Assembly (NCBI RefSeq): GCF_000695095.2
Contig: NZ_CP011454.1
Location: 1,116,001 to 1,180,000, forward strand
Source of the DNA: Gemmatimonas phototrophica
Lineage (GTDB): Bacteria; Gemmatimonadota; Gemmatimonadetes; Gemmatimonadales; Gemmatimonadaceae
Direction: 5' to 3'
Length of the DNA stretch: 64,000 nucleotides
Every line of letters begins with the position of its first letter. Positions within the stretch are counted from its first letter, which is position 1. The translations under genes were made by a program, and so were the position numbers. The notes under the pieces are model-generated. The model was not told the DNA's origin and ran no database searches. It was given only the letters and a program-made list of their open reading frames with translations. This document shows positions 1 to 7,570 of the stretch, in pieces.

Positions 1-163
1 CTCTTTTCGGCCGCTCCCCGATCCGAGGTCAGGTCCCCTGCGAAGGAGAGGTGACGACGCGCACGCCAGATCGGGTGAGCGCGTACCAGATGCAGTTCGT
101 TGTCATGAGGCACCCGACCTTACTGACGGCAGCTACCTCCACGACCTCGAAAGAGGGGGATGA

Positions 164-3100
164 ATGCAACTCTTTTCTCGGAACAAGGCGCTCAGCGTCC
201 TGAGCCTCGGCGCCCTGGCGGCGCTCGGTGCTTGCGGCGATGACGTCACGGTGCCCGCCCCGGTGAATCCGCCGGTAGTGGTCACCATTTCGCCGTCCAA
301 TGCCAACGTGAACGTTGGCGCTTCCGTCGACCTCGCCGTGGCCATCACGGGCGGCACGACGACCCCGACGCTGACCGGCTGCGCGACGAGCAGTGCGGCA
401 GTGGCGACGGCCGCGGTGCAGGGCGGTACGGCCTGCCGCGTGACCGGCGTTAGCACGGGTTCGGTGTCGATCACTGCCACCACGTCGGGCGGCCAGACGG
501 CTGCCGCGTCGGTGACGGTGAACGCGCCGGTCGCGGCCATCTCGGGCATCGCGATCACGCCGGCTGCAGCCAACCTCCAGGTTGGTGGCACGACGACGAT
601 CACGGCTAACCCGACCACCACGGCGCCTGGCGCCGTTGTCGCTCGTGCGTATGTCTCGAGCAACACCGCGGTCGCCACGGTGACCTCGGCTGGTGTCGTT
701 ACGGCTGTGGCCCCGGGCCAGGCCACGATCACCGTGAGCCTCACGGGCACGGGCACGGGCCTTTCCACGGCCAACGTGACGGGCCAGGTGGCCATCACGG
801 TTACCGCGCTTCCGCCGTCGGTGACGGGCGTGACGGCGACGCCGACCTCGGCGACGCTCATCACGGCTGGCACGCAGCAGATCACCGCTACGGCCACGTA
901 CGCCGCTGGCAACACGGGCACGATCACCTACGGCACGAACGCTCCTGGCGTCGCGACCGTGAACGCGTCGGGTCTCATCACGGCGGTTGGCCCGGGTGCG
1001 GCCATCATCACCGTGACGGCCTCGTCGGCTGGCAACGCGTCGTTCGGCGCCGCCTCGGCCACCGCGCAGATCCCGGTGACGGTCAACGCTCCGGCGCAGG
1101 TCTCCATCGCGAACATCACGGAAGGCACCACGAACAACCCGGTCAACATCAACAACGTTGCCGGCCAGATTCAGGTGCAGCTGAACCTCGTGACGAACAA
1201 CAACAACGTCTCGTCGGTTTCGCTCTACGTCTGTGACGCTGCGGTGAACTGCACCATGACGGCCTCTCCGGCCGCTCAGCAGAACTTCGGTACGGCCGGC
1301 GCGGCCAACGGTCAGATCAACCTGTTCATCAACACGGCTGATTTCACCACGGACTTCGCGACCGCCACGGCCAAGTTCCTCAACGGTCAGAAGAACCTGA
1401 TCGCGGTGCTCAACGTTGCGAACTCGAACGCCAACAGCAACCTGGCGATCCTGAACTTCAACAACACCGACGGTTTCGCGGCCAAGCACACGGCCCCGAC
1501 GCGCTCGGCGGTGAACGCCTCGTCGAACACCACGTTCTTCGGTGGCCCGGACGCTGCTGGTCGCGGCCGTATCCAGATCGCTCCGGTGATCTACACGGCT
1601 GGTCGCTCGCTGGTGTCGGTCACGGCCGGCCTCACGGGCGTCTGCGGCGGCACGATCACGTTCAACTCGACGAACGCGTTCCCGATCGACTACACGTATG
1701 GCTACGCCACCACGGGTAACAACATCACGTGCGGCAGCGAATCGAACCCGAACGCTGATCCGGACGTGACCGCTCGCGTCGTTGCCTCGATCGACAACGC
1801 CCAGAACGCCGGCCCGTCCGCGTCGATGGCTTCGTCGTTCCGCACCACGACGTCCAGCATCCCCGCGGTGACCGCTCCGGCGATCATCCGTGTGGACTAC
1901 GACACCCCGTCCATCGACTACGCCTTCGGCTCGGAGCTCCTCGCCCCGACCGGTGGTGAGCTCGGCTGGGTGAACGCGGCGTACAGCTTCGCCACGGGTG
2001 ACATCGACGACAACGGCGTTGGCCCGCGTGCCAACAGCACGATCGTCTACGGCTTCGCCGGTTGCGGCACCAGCACCTACACCACGTTCACCACGAACAC
2101 GGGTGCTGACATTGCCGAGTGCACGACGGACTTCACCGGTGGTTTGGTGAGCGGCGTGAACACGCGTGGCCCGTACACGGCCCGCGCGACGGGTCAGGAC
2201 CTCCTGTCCAACGAGTCGTCGGCCACGACGGACAACTTCGGCGTCGACAAGACGAACCCGGCCCTCCGTTACACGGCCTCGTCCGACTCGCTGACGATCT
2301 ACAACGGCACGGTTCCGACGGTCGGAACGGCTGCTGACACGATGTTCTCCTCGGAAGCGCTCGACGAGCGCGCCGGCTTCGCCTCGACGGCCGCCGTGCA
2401 CATGCTCTCGCGTGCCAACCAGGCGCTCAACGCCGGTTCGTGCGTCGTTGGCACGGGCACGATCGGTTCGGCTTTCGTGACGGCCCCGGGCTGCACGATG
2501 GCGGCCGCTGCCTTCACGGGCACGGTCCTGGTCGACGGCTACAAGCCGATCGCCCCGGTGACCTACAGCTTCCTCGCGGGTGCTGAAGGCTACTGGACCT
2601 ACCGCGTCCGCGTCACGGACCGCGCCGGCAACATGACGACTCGTGAATACCGCTACGCGCTCATCAACACGTCGACCCCGACGATGACGGGCATGGGCAT
2701 TCCGAGCACGATCACGGCCGCTGGCACGAACACGTTCACGCCGAACTTCACGGAAATCGTGGAATCGCGCCTGAACAGCTTCCGCGTCGTCTACGGCGCT
2801 GGCGACACGCTGACGTTCCCGGCCACCGCGACGTACTCGCTGTGGGACGACGTCATCGGCTCGAACGGCAACACCACGATGGGCAAGCCGTTCACGTCGG
2901 GCGTGACGTTCTATACGAACATCCAGACCACGACGTCGACCAACACGATCGGCGATACGGCCTCCACGCGTCCTGACTCGGCCCTGGCCGCGGTCACGAA
3001 CGTTGGTGGCATCGGCTCGGCCTTCTTCGGTGTGGCGCTCCTGAATGCCAACATTCAGAACGACGCGACGGCGTGGACCACGTCGACGACCGGCAAGGGT

Positions 3101-3544
3101 TCGCTGGTTGACTCGTTCTTCGTCGCGGCTTCGGCCGCTGCCTGGAACTCGCCGGCCGGTGGTGTGAAGGCTCGTGTGTTCGCCAACACGAACATCATCA
3201 ACTCGCCGTTCACGCGCATCGACTTCTACTACCGCGCCGCTCCGGCCACGCCGTTCCAGTACGCTGGTACGGTTGACGCCACGGTGACGCCGGCTCTGTC
3301 CCCGGTGGCTGGTGCCCCGGTGTACATCGCCGACAACGGTACGCAGCGCGTCTGGACGTACGTCCTCCGCAGCGTGGCCAACACCAACACGAGCCTCACC
3401 GCTCTGGTTGGCGGCTACACCAACCCGCTCGGCACGATTGCGACGGGCTGCTGGCGTGCGATCGCCACCTCGAGCTCCAACGGCCGCGTGCTCAGCACGC
3501 AGAACGTTGACCTCGCTGGCGGCGCGGCTTGCGTGACGCCGTAA
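164..3544 (+). CDS. Large Ig-like (BIG2-type) surface lipoprotein
   Basis: A 1126-residue exported protein. The N-terminus is a lipoprotein signal with lipobox LGAC and the lipidated cysteine at about residue 24. Three tandem Ig-like modules follow (about residues 30-120, 125-212 and 218-305), each with the bacterial Ig pattern of 'VATV...G.ITAVGPG.A.ITV'. The remaining 800 residues are Thr/Ala/Asn-rich and beta-rich with no family I recognise. The ATG at 164 is preceded by a strong purine tract (AGAGGGGG). Codon choice is strongly biased: AAC, ATC, TTC, TAC and AAG almost exclusively, with many GCT and GGT. This suggests high expression, and the gene ends in a strong terminator. It is probably a cell-surface structural or adhesive protein; the role is inference. 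Confidence 0.85.
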   Translation: MQLFSRNKALSVLSLGALAALGACGDDVTVPAPVNPPVVVTISPSNANVNVGASVDLAVAITGGTTTPTLTGCATSSAAVATAAVQGGTACRVTGVSTGSVSITATTSGGQTAAASVTVNAPVAAISGIAITPAAANLQVGGTTTITANPTTTAPGAVVARAYVSSNTAVATVTSAGVVTAVAPGQATITVSLTGTGTGLSTANVTGQVAITVTALPPSVTGVTATPTSATLITAGTQQITATATYAAGNTGTITYGTNAPGVATVNASGLITAVGPGAAIITVTASSAGNASFGAASATAQIPVTVNAPAQVSIANITEGTTNNPVNINNVAGQIQVQLNLVTNNNNVSSVSLYVCDAAVNCTMTASPAAQQNFGTAGAANGQINLFINTADFTTDFATATAKFLNGQKNLIAVLNVANSNANSNLAILNFNNTDGFAAKHTAPTRSAVNASSNTTFFGGPDAAGRGRIQIAPVIYTAGRSLVSVTAGLTGVCGGTITFNSTNAFPIDYTYGYATTGNNITCGSESNPNADPDVTARVVASIDNAQNAGPSASMASSFRTTTSSIPAVTAPAIIRVDYDTPSIDYAFGSELLAPTGGELGWVNAAYSFATGDIDDNGVGPRANSTIVYGFAGCGTSTYTTFTTNTGADIAECTTDFTGGLVSGVNTRGPYTARATGQDLLSNESSATTDNFGVDKTNPALRYTASSDSLTIYNGTVPTVGTAADTMFSSEALDERAGFASTAAVHMLSRANQALNAGSCVVGTGTIGSAFVTAPGCTMAAAAFTGTVLVDGYKPIAPVTYSFLAGAEGYWTYRVRVTDRAGNMTTREYRYALINTSTPTMTGMGIPSTITAAGTNTFTPNFTEIVESRLNSFRVVYGAGDTLTFPATATYSLWDDVIGSNGNTTMGKPFTSGVTFYTNIQTTTSTNTIGDTASTRPDSALAAVTNVGGIGSAFFGVALLNANIQNDATAWTTSTTGKGSLVDSFFVAASAAAWNSPAGGVKARVFANTNIINSPFTRIDFYYRAAPATPFQYAGTVDATVTPALSPVAGAPVYIADNGTQRVWTYVLRSVANTNTSLTALVGGYTNPLGTIATGCWRAIATSSSNGRVLSTQNVDLAGGAACVTP

Positions 3545-3570
3545 GGCATCGCTTGAGCTGACCACGTAGG

Positions 3571-3608
3571 GAAACGGCCCCGCCAGAAATGGCGGGGCCG
3601 TTTGTTTT
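3571..3608. terminator. Intrinsic terminator after the Ig-like lipoprotein gene
   Basis: A GC-rich hairpin (ACGGCCCCGCCA / TGGCGGGGCCGT, loop GAAA) is followed by TTGTTTTTC. It lies 27 nt after the stop codon and would also work weakly on the other strand. Confidence 0.85.
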
Positions 3609-3712
3609 TCAACTCACCGGGGGCACCATCCACTCCCGCCGGGGTTTAGCTATCTTATCCCTGCCGCGCCGCATCCTATGTGCGCAGCTTGTTCAACCTC
3701 GACATACATCCC

Positions 3713-4234
3713 ATGAAGACTCGTTTCGTCCGCACGACATACATCACATTCGCTACGGCTCTCACGCTCCTCGGTGCCTGCGGCGACAGCGGCGCTGGTG
3801 ACGTTGGCGCCGACAAGCTTGAACCCATTGCCGAAGGCACGTCGCGGGACTCTGTGTTGCTCGTTATGGGCGAAGGCCCACTCACGGCGCAATACTCCGA
3901 TACCATGCGTCTCGAGCACGGCTTCCGCCGCGAGAATTACGTCATCGATGGCAAGTCCTACGAGGTGCTCTACTACCGTGAGCTTCAGGGCAACGTGGCT
4001 GAGCAGGTGCAGCAGGCCAAGGAAACGCCCGTCGTGCTGCAGAACGGCAAGGTCCTTGGCTGGGGGTGGAAGTACTACCTCGAAGCCATGGAATCGCTGA
4101 AGCTCCCCAACCCAACCGGAAACATCCCGGGCGGGAACGGCGCACCTCCGGCAATCATTCCCACTGATTCGAGCAACTCGGCCAAGGCCGATAGCGCGGC
4201 CCCCGCGGACTCAAGCAAGAAGTCGGGCGCCTGA
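3713..4234 (+). CDS. Small lipoprotein, unknown function
   Basis: About 173 residues. The ATG at 3713 gives a clean lipoprotein signal (MKTRF, hydrophobic stretch, lipobox LLGAC), so I prefer it to the GTG at 3680, which would add 11 residues before the signal. The body contains 'EGTSRDSVLLVMGEGP', reminiscent of the SmpA/BamE-like 'G.s.eeV...lG.P' fold. This is only a resemblance. The C-terminus is Pro/Ser/Asp/Lys-rich and probably disordered. It lies between two strong terminators, so it is its own transcription unit. Confidence 0.75.
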   Translation: MKTRFVRTTYITFATALTLLGACGDSGAGDVGADKLEPIAEGTSRDSVLLVMGEGPLTAQYSDTMRLEHGFRRENYVIDGKSYEVLYYRELQGNVAEQVQQAKETPVVLQNGKVLGWGWKYYLEAMESLKLPNPTGNIPGGNGAPPAIIPTDSSNSAKADSAAPADSSKKSGA

Positions 4235-4261
4235 TCGCTTTGAGGAACTGATACGAAACAC

Positions 4262-4298
4262 GACGGCCCCGCGATCTTCGCGGGGCCGTCGTGTTTTC
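4262..4298. terminator. Bidirectional intrinsic terminator between convergent genes
   Basis: Arms CGACGGCCCCGCG / CGCGGGGCCGTCG with a short loop, followed by TGTTTTC on the + strand. It sits between the small lipoprotein gene and the convergent lipB gene. Confidence 0.85.
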
Positions 4299-4320
4299 AA
4301 GGTCGGCGCGCCAACGGATG

Positions 4321-5022
4321 TCACGCCAGTCGCGGGTCGTCGGCCGCCACAGCGTGCGGCGAAAGAGAAAAAACCGACGCCATACCGCGCACCACCGCCG
4401 GCTCCACCGCTGCCATGCACGGCACCGGCAGATTCGCTTCCGCACACTCCCGGGCCACCGTACTCATTTCCACCCCATCAATGCCGCAGGGCACGGTGTG
4501 GTTGAAGGTGGAGAGATCGTTCTCCACGTTGAGCGCCACCCCGTGCCAGGTGACCCAGTCACGCGCGTGCACACCAATGCTGGCCAGCTTCACGCGGCTC
4601 CCGTTGGGCCGGGTACGCCATACGCCGGTGAGTCCCTCAACACGACCGCACTCCAGGCCAAATTCGGCGAGCGCGCGAATCACCACTTCCTCAATCTGTC
4701 GCAGATACCAATGGAGATCCTTCTTGTGGCGCTTGAGATCCACAATGGGATACGCCACCAGCTGACCGGGTTCGTGAATGGTGACATCCCCGCCACGCTC
4801 CACCTCCCGCACCTGAATACCACGCGACTCCAGATACTCCGGGCTGGCCAGCAGGTGACCCGGTTTGGTGCTGCGCCCCAGCGTGACCACCGCTGGGTGC
4901 TGCACCAGAATGAGCAGGTCCTCCGGCAGCGCGCCCGATATGCGCGCCGCCGCCGCGCGTTTCTGCAACGCCCAGGCGTCGTCGTACGGCGTCAGACCGA
5001 GGTCGAGAGTGTAAAGGAGCAC
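4321..5022 (-). CDS. lipB: Octanoyl-[acyl-carrier-protein]:protein octanoyltransferase
   Basis: Transfers the octanoyl group from acyl-ACP to the lipoyl lysine of E2 and GcvH proteins, the first step of de novo lipoylation in the cytoplasm. Family motifs are clear: RGGDVTIHEPGQLVAYP at about residues 77-92, the catalytic lysine in VKLASIG (K145) and the catalytic cysteine in TVPCGIDG (C179). I chose the GTG at 5022 because homology begins at LLYTLDLG; in-frame codons continue to 5202 but read as low-complexity Arg-rich sequence. With this start the protein is 233 residues, normal for the family. It works with LipA (15042-15953) and supplies the PDH E2 and GcvH encoded nearby. Confidence 0.92.
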   Translation of the reverse strand: MLLYTLDLGLTPYDDAWALQKRAAAARISGALPEDLLILVQHPAVVTLGRSTKPGHLLASPEYLESRGIQVREVERGGDVTIHEPGQLVAYPIVDLKRHKKDLHWYLRQIEEVVIRALAEFGLECGRVEGLTGVWRTRPNGSRVKLASIGVHARDWVTWHGVALNVENDLSTFNHTVPCGIDGVEMSTVARECAEANLPVPCMAAVEPAVVRGMASVFSLSPHAVAADDPRLA

Positions 5023-5204
5023 GCTGGAATATAAATGGCTGCCACTGTCTACCCCGAACACACAGCCGGCGGCGGTTCGTGCCCCCCGCAAGCGCGTGTC
5101 TGAGGGGCGACGCCGGCGCGCCAGCGCCCGGCCGCCCCGAAGCAACGCCCAAGGGGGTGTACGAACCGTCGCGGGCGGGTGATCGGAGACGTCCCCAAAC
5201 ACAA

Positions 5205-5230
5205 AACCCGGAACTGATCAGTTCCGGGTT
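5205..5230. terminator. Perfect 26-bp palindrome after lpdA, probable terminator
   Basis: Arms AACCCGGAACTGA / TCAGTTCCGGGTT are perfectly self-complementary. It lies 37 nt beyond the lpdA stop. On the minus strand the palindrome is followed by TTGTGTTTGG, so it may end lpdA transcription, although the T-tract is weak. Confidence 0.5.
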
Positions 5231-5266
5231 CTGGGTTCGGGGCATGAGTTGTGAGTGCGCAACTGC

Positions 5267-6670
5267 TTACGCGTGCAACATCTTCCCGAGCGAGTCCAGC
5301 ACCGCTTCGCCAATGGCTTCCGAGAGCGTGGGGTGCGCGTGCACCGCCAAGTCGATCTCTTCGACCGTGAACTCGTTTTCGCGGGCCACCACGATTTCGT
5401 GAATGATTTCCGTGGCGTGCGCACCCACAATGTGGGCGCCGAGAATTTCGCCGTGCTTGGCGTCGCGAATGATCTTCACGAAACCGTCGGTTTCGCCGCT
5501 GGTGCGGGCGCGACCGTTGGCGCTGAACGGGAACTTGCCCACCTTGTAGTCCAGCTTCTGGTCCTTGCACGCCTGCTCGGTGAGGCCAATGCTGGCCACT
5601 TCCGGATGGCAGTAGGTGCAGCTGGGGATGTTCTTGTAGTTCACCAGGTGGGCATGCTGTCCGCCCAGCAGGTCGGCCAACACGTGCCCTTCGCGTGATC
5701 CCTTGTGGGCCAGCATCTGGTTGCCCGCCACGTCGCCAATGGCATAGTAGCCCGGCACGCTCGTCTCGAACTTCTCGTTGATCTTCACGAAGCCGCGTTC
5801 GCTCTTCGCAATGCCCACGGCCTCGAGACCGATCTTCTCCACGTTGGGCGCGCGACCAGCCGCCACCAGCACCTTCTCCACCTCGAGCGTCTGCGTCTGC
5901 CCACCGGCTTCCACGGTCATGCTGGCGCCAGTCTTGGTGACCTTCACGTTCGAGATCTTCGCGCTCGTCATCACATCGATCTTGCGCTTCTTGAACGCCT
6001 TGGCCAACTCGGCGCTGCAATCGGCGTCTTCGATGGGCAGAATGTTAGCCGCGACTTCAATGAGCGACACCTTGGTGCCGAAGCTCGCGAACACGTCGGC
6101 AAACTCACATCCCACCGCGCCAGCGCCAATCACGGCCATCGTGGCTGGTGCCTTCTCGGCGATGAGCACTTCGTCGCTCGAGAGCACGACGTTTTTGTCC
6201 AGCTCGAGGCCAATCTGCGGCAGTCCCTTCACACGCGACCCGGTGGCAATGACCACGGCCTTCTTGGCCTCGTGCGTTTCCTTCTTGCCGTCGGCCGCGG
6301 TGACCGTGACCTTCTTGCCCTTTTCAATGACGCCTTCGCCGCGGATCCACTGCACCTTGTGCTTCTTGAACAGGAACTCCACGCCCTTGGAGTTCTGGGT
6401 GCTGACGGAGCGCGAGCGCTTCATGGCAGGGCCGAAGTCGAGCGTCACGCCTTCAATGGTGATGCCGTGTTCGGCCGCCTTGCCGATTTTCTGGGCGAGG
6501 CCGGCGCTCTCGAGGAGTGACTTGGCGGGAATGCAGCCCCAGAGCACACAGGTACCGCCCAGCGCTTCGCGCTCGATAACGGCAACCTGCAGCCCGAGCT
6601 GGGCGCAGCGAATGGCACAGACGTACCCGGCGGGGCCACCGCCGAGGACGATGACGTCGAAAGAAGCCAT
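5267..6670 (-). CDS. lpdA: Dihydrolipoyl dehydrogenase (E3)
   Basis: Reoxidises dihydrolipoyl groups of 2-oxoacid dehydrogenase complexes and the glycine cleavage system, passing electrons through FAD to NAD+. Visible: the FAD site VIVLGGGPAGY (7-17), the redox-active cysteine pair C41 and C46 in GGTCVLWGCIPAK, the NAD site VIGAGAVGCEF, and the C-terminal dimer/active-site motif AVHAHPTLSE. Its 467 residues are the usual length. The spacing between the two cysteines is normal, but VLW replaces the common LNV/VNV. It lies downstream of the PDH genes but is separated from them by the protease and toxin-antitoxin genes, so it is probably transcribed on its own. Confidence 0.96.
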   Translation of the reverse strand: MASFDVIVLGGGPAGYVCAIRCAQLGLQVAVIEREALGGTCVLWGCIPAKSLLESAGLAQKIGKAAEHGITIEGVTLDFGPAMKRSRSVSTQNSKGVEFLFKKHKVQWIRGEGVIEKGKKVTVTAADGKKETHEAKKAVVIATGSRVKGLPQIGLELDKNVVLSSDEVLIAEKAPATMAVIGAGAVGCEFADVFASFGTKVSLIEVAANILPIEDADCSAELAKAFKKRKIDVMTSAKISNVKVTKTGASMTVEAGGQTQTLEVEKVLVAAGRAPNVEKIGLEAVGIAKSERGFVKINEKFETSVPGYYAIGDVAGNQMLAHKGSREGHVLADLLGGQHAHLVNYKNIPSCTYCHPEVASIGLTEQACKDQKLDYKVGKFPFSANGRARTSGETDGFVKIIRDAKHGEILGAHIVGAHATEIIHEIVVARENEFTVEEIDLAVHAHPTLSEAIGEAVLDSLGKMLHA

Positions 6671-6751
6671 GGGGAGTCGGGGAAAGCGGTTAACGCCGGG
6701 ATGGCCGGCGACGAGGAATCTAGTGGGAGGGTGGCGGACCTGCGCAGCCAG

Positions 6752-7189
6752 TTACTGGTGTAGCGTGCCGGTGAACGGATCGAGAACCGGCATGCCGCGC
6801 TGTGCACAGTCACGCACGTTGCGCGTGACGAAGATCAAGTCATGGCGAGCCGCCGTCGCGAGCATCAGTCCGTCAATAACCGGCAGTGGCCGTCCCATGT
6901 CCAACCCTTCTGCCTCCAGTCGGCCCCAATGCCGGGCGGTTGGCAGGTCTACCGGGAGCACTCGGTCCCGGAAATAGGTTGGCAGTTCCAGCTCCATCCA
7001 GTTGGAGAGCTCCGTACGTCTCGCCCCAGCTGGCAGGCGCGCCACGCCCTTTTGGATCTCGCCGAGTAGCAGGACACTGATAAACAGGGTAAGTGGGGCC
7101 TGATCCTGAATCCATGTCACGACCCGCGGATCCGCATGCGGGTGGGCGAGCTCGCTCACGATGTTCGTGTCCAGCAGATAGCGTCTCAT
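6752..7189 (-). CDS. vapC: VapC-like PIN-domain toxin
   Basis: A 145-residue PIN-domain ribonuclease of the VapC toxin class, expected to cut RNA (often tRNA) when free of antitoxin. The start MRRYLLDTNIVSELAHP carries the first catalytic acids (D7, E13). Further conserved acids are in 'VIDGLMLATAARHDLIFVTRNVRD' (read in two halves). Its ATG overlaps the antitoxin stop codon by 4 nt, the usual arrangement for such pairs. The pair lies between the protease and lpdA, both of which read in the same direction. Confidence 0.88.
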   Translation of the reverse strand: MRRYLLDTNIVSELAHPHADPRVVTWIQDQAPLTLFISVLLLGEIQKGVARLPAGARRTELSNWMELELPTYFRDRVLPVDLPTARHWGRLEAEGLDMGRPLPVIDGLMLATAARHDLIFVTRNVRDCAQRGMPVLDPFTGTLHQ

Positions 7190-7509
7190 GCAGGGATGTC
7201 CGGCTCTTCGCGAACCGTCCCCTCTTGGGCATCGAGCACGAAATCGCGCGCCAACTCCCTGGACCTGGGGAACGGATCGTGCCGGTCGAATACCCCTTCG
7301 GCAATTGCTGCAGCCAGTGGGGACCGCTGCATGGCAGCATATAAATCGACCGGCGGCGCCAGCAGCCGCTCGTAATCGTCCCGCGCAATGATCACGACCG
7401 CGTCCATGCCTGAACGGCCGCGGGTGACCAACTGGGGCTCGTGCGCCAGGGCAAGACGCACAAGTTCAGAAAAACCGTTTTTCGCTTTTTCCAAGGTCCA
7501 GGAGCGCAC
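7186..7509 (-). CDS. Phd/YefM-type antitoxin
   Basis: A 107-residue antitoxin, first gene of the toxin-antitoxin pair. The N-terminus (VRSWTLEKAKNGFSELVRLALAHEPQLVTRGR) has the Phd/YefM signature of a small DNA-binding fold: 'A+..FSELV..A...P..VTR.G', then VVIIARDDYERL. The C-terminal half would wrap the toxin. The GTG start at 7509 places a perfect inverted repeat 13 nt upstream, a likely autoregulatory operator. Confidence 0.85.
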   Translation of the reverse strand: MRSWTLEKAKNGFSELVRLALAHEPQLVTRGRSGMDAVVIIARDDYERLLAPPVDLYAAMQRSPLAAAIAEGVFDRHDPFPRSRELARDFVLDAQEGTVREEPDIPA

Positions 7510-7521
7510 TAGATCCTCTTT

Positions 7522-7548
7522 GGCTAGTTTATTTTTCTAAAACTAGCC
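7522..7548. promoter_or_regulatory. Inverted-repeat operator of the toxin-antitoxin operon
   Basis: Perfect 9-bp arms GGCTAGTTT and AAACTAGCC around a 9-bp AT-rich spacer (ATTTTTCTA). It lies immediately upstream of the antitoxin start on the minus strand. The AT-rich core stands out against the GC-rich surroundings and probably contains the promoter. Antitoxin binding here is inference from position and family. Confidence 0.65.
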
Positions 7549-7570
7549 AAGTTGGACAGAAAGTGCACCC

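Noticed and set aside
29-3565. Long open frame (1178 codons) on the minus strand opposite the Ig-like lipoprotein gene
   Set aside because: Composition is Arg/Asp/Val low complexity with no domain, signal or ribosome site. It is a GC-skew shadow of the codon-biased + strand gene.
5023-5202. N-terminal extension of lipB
   Set aside because: Arg-rich and not similar to LipB; homology begins at the GTG at 5022.
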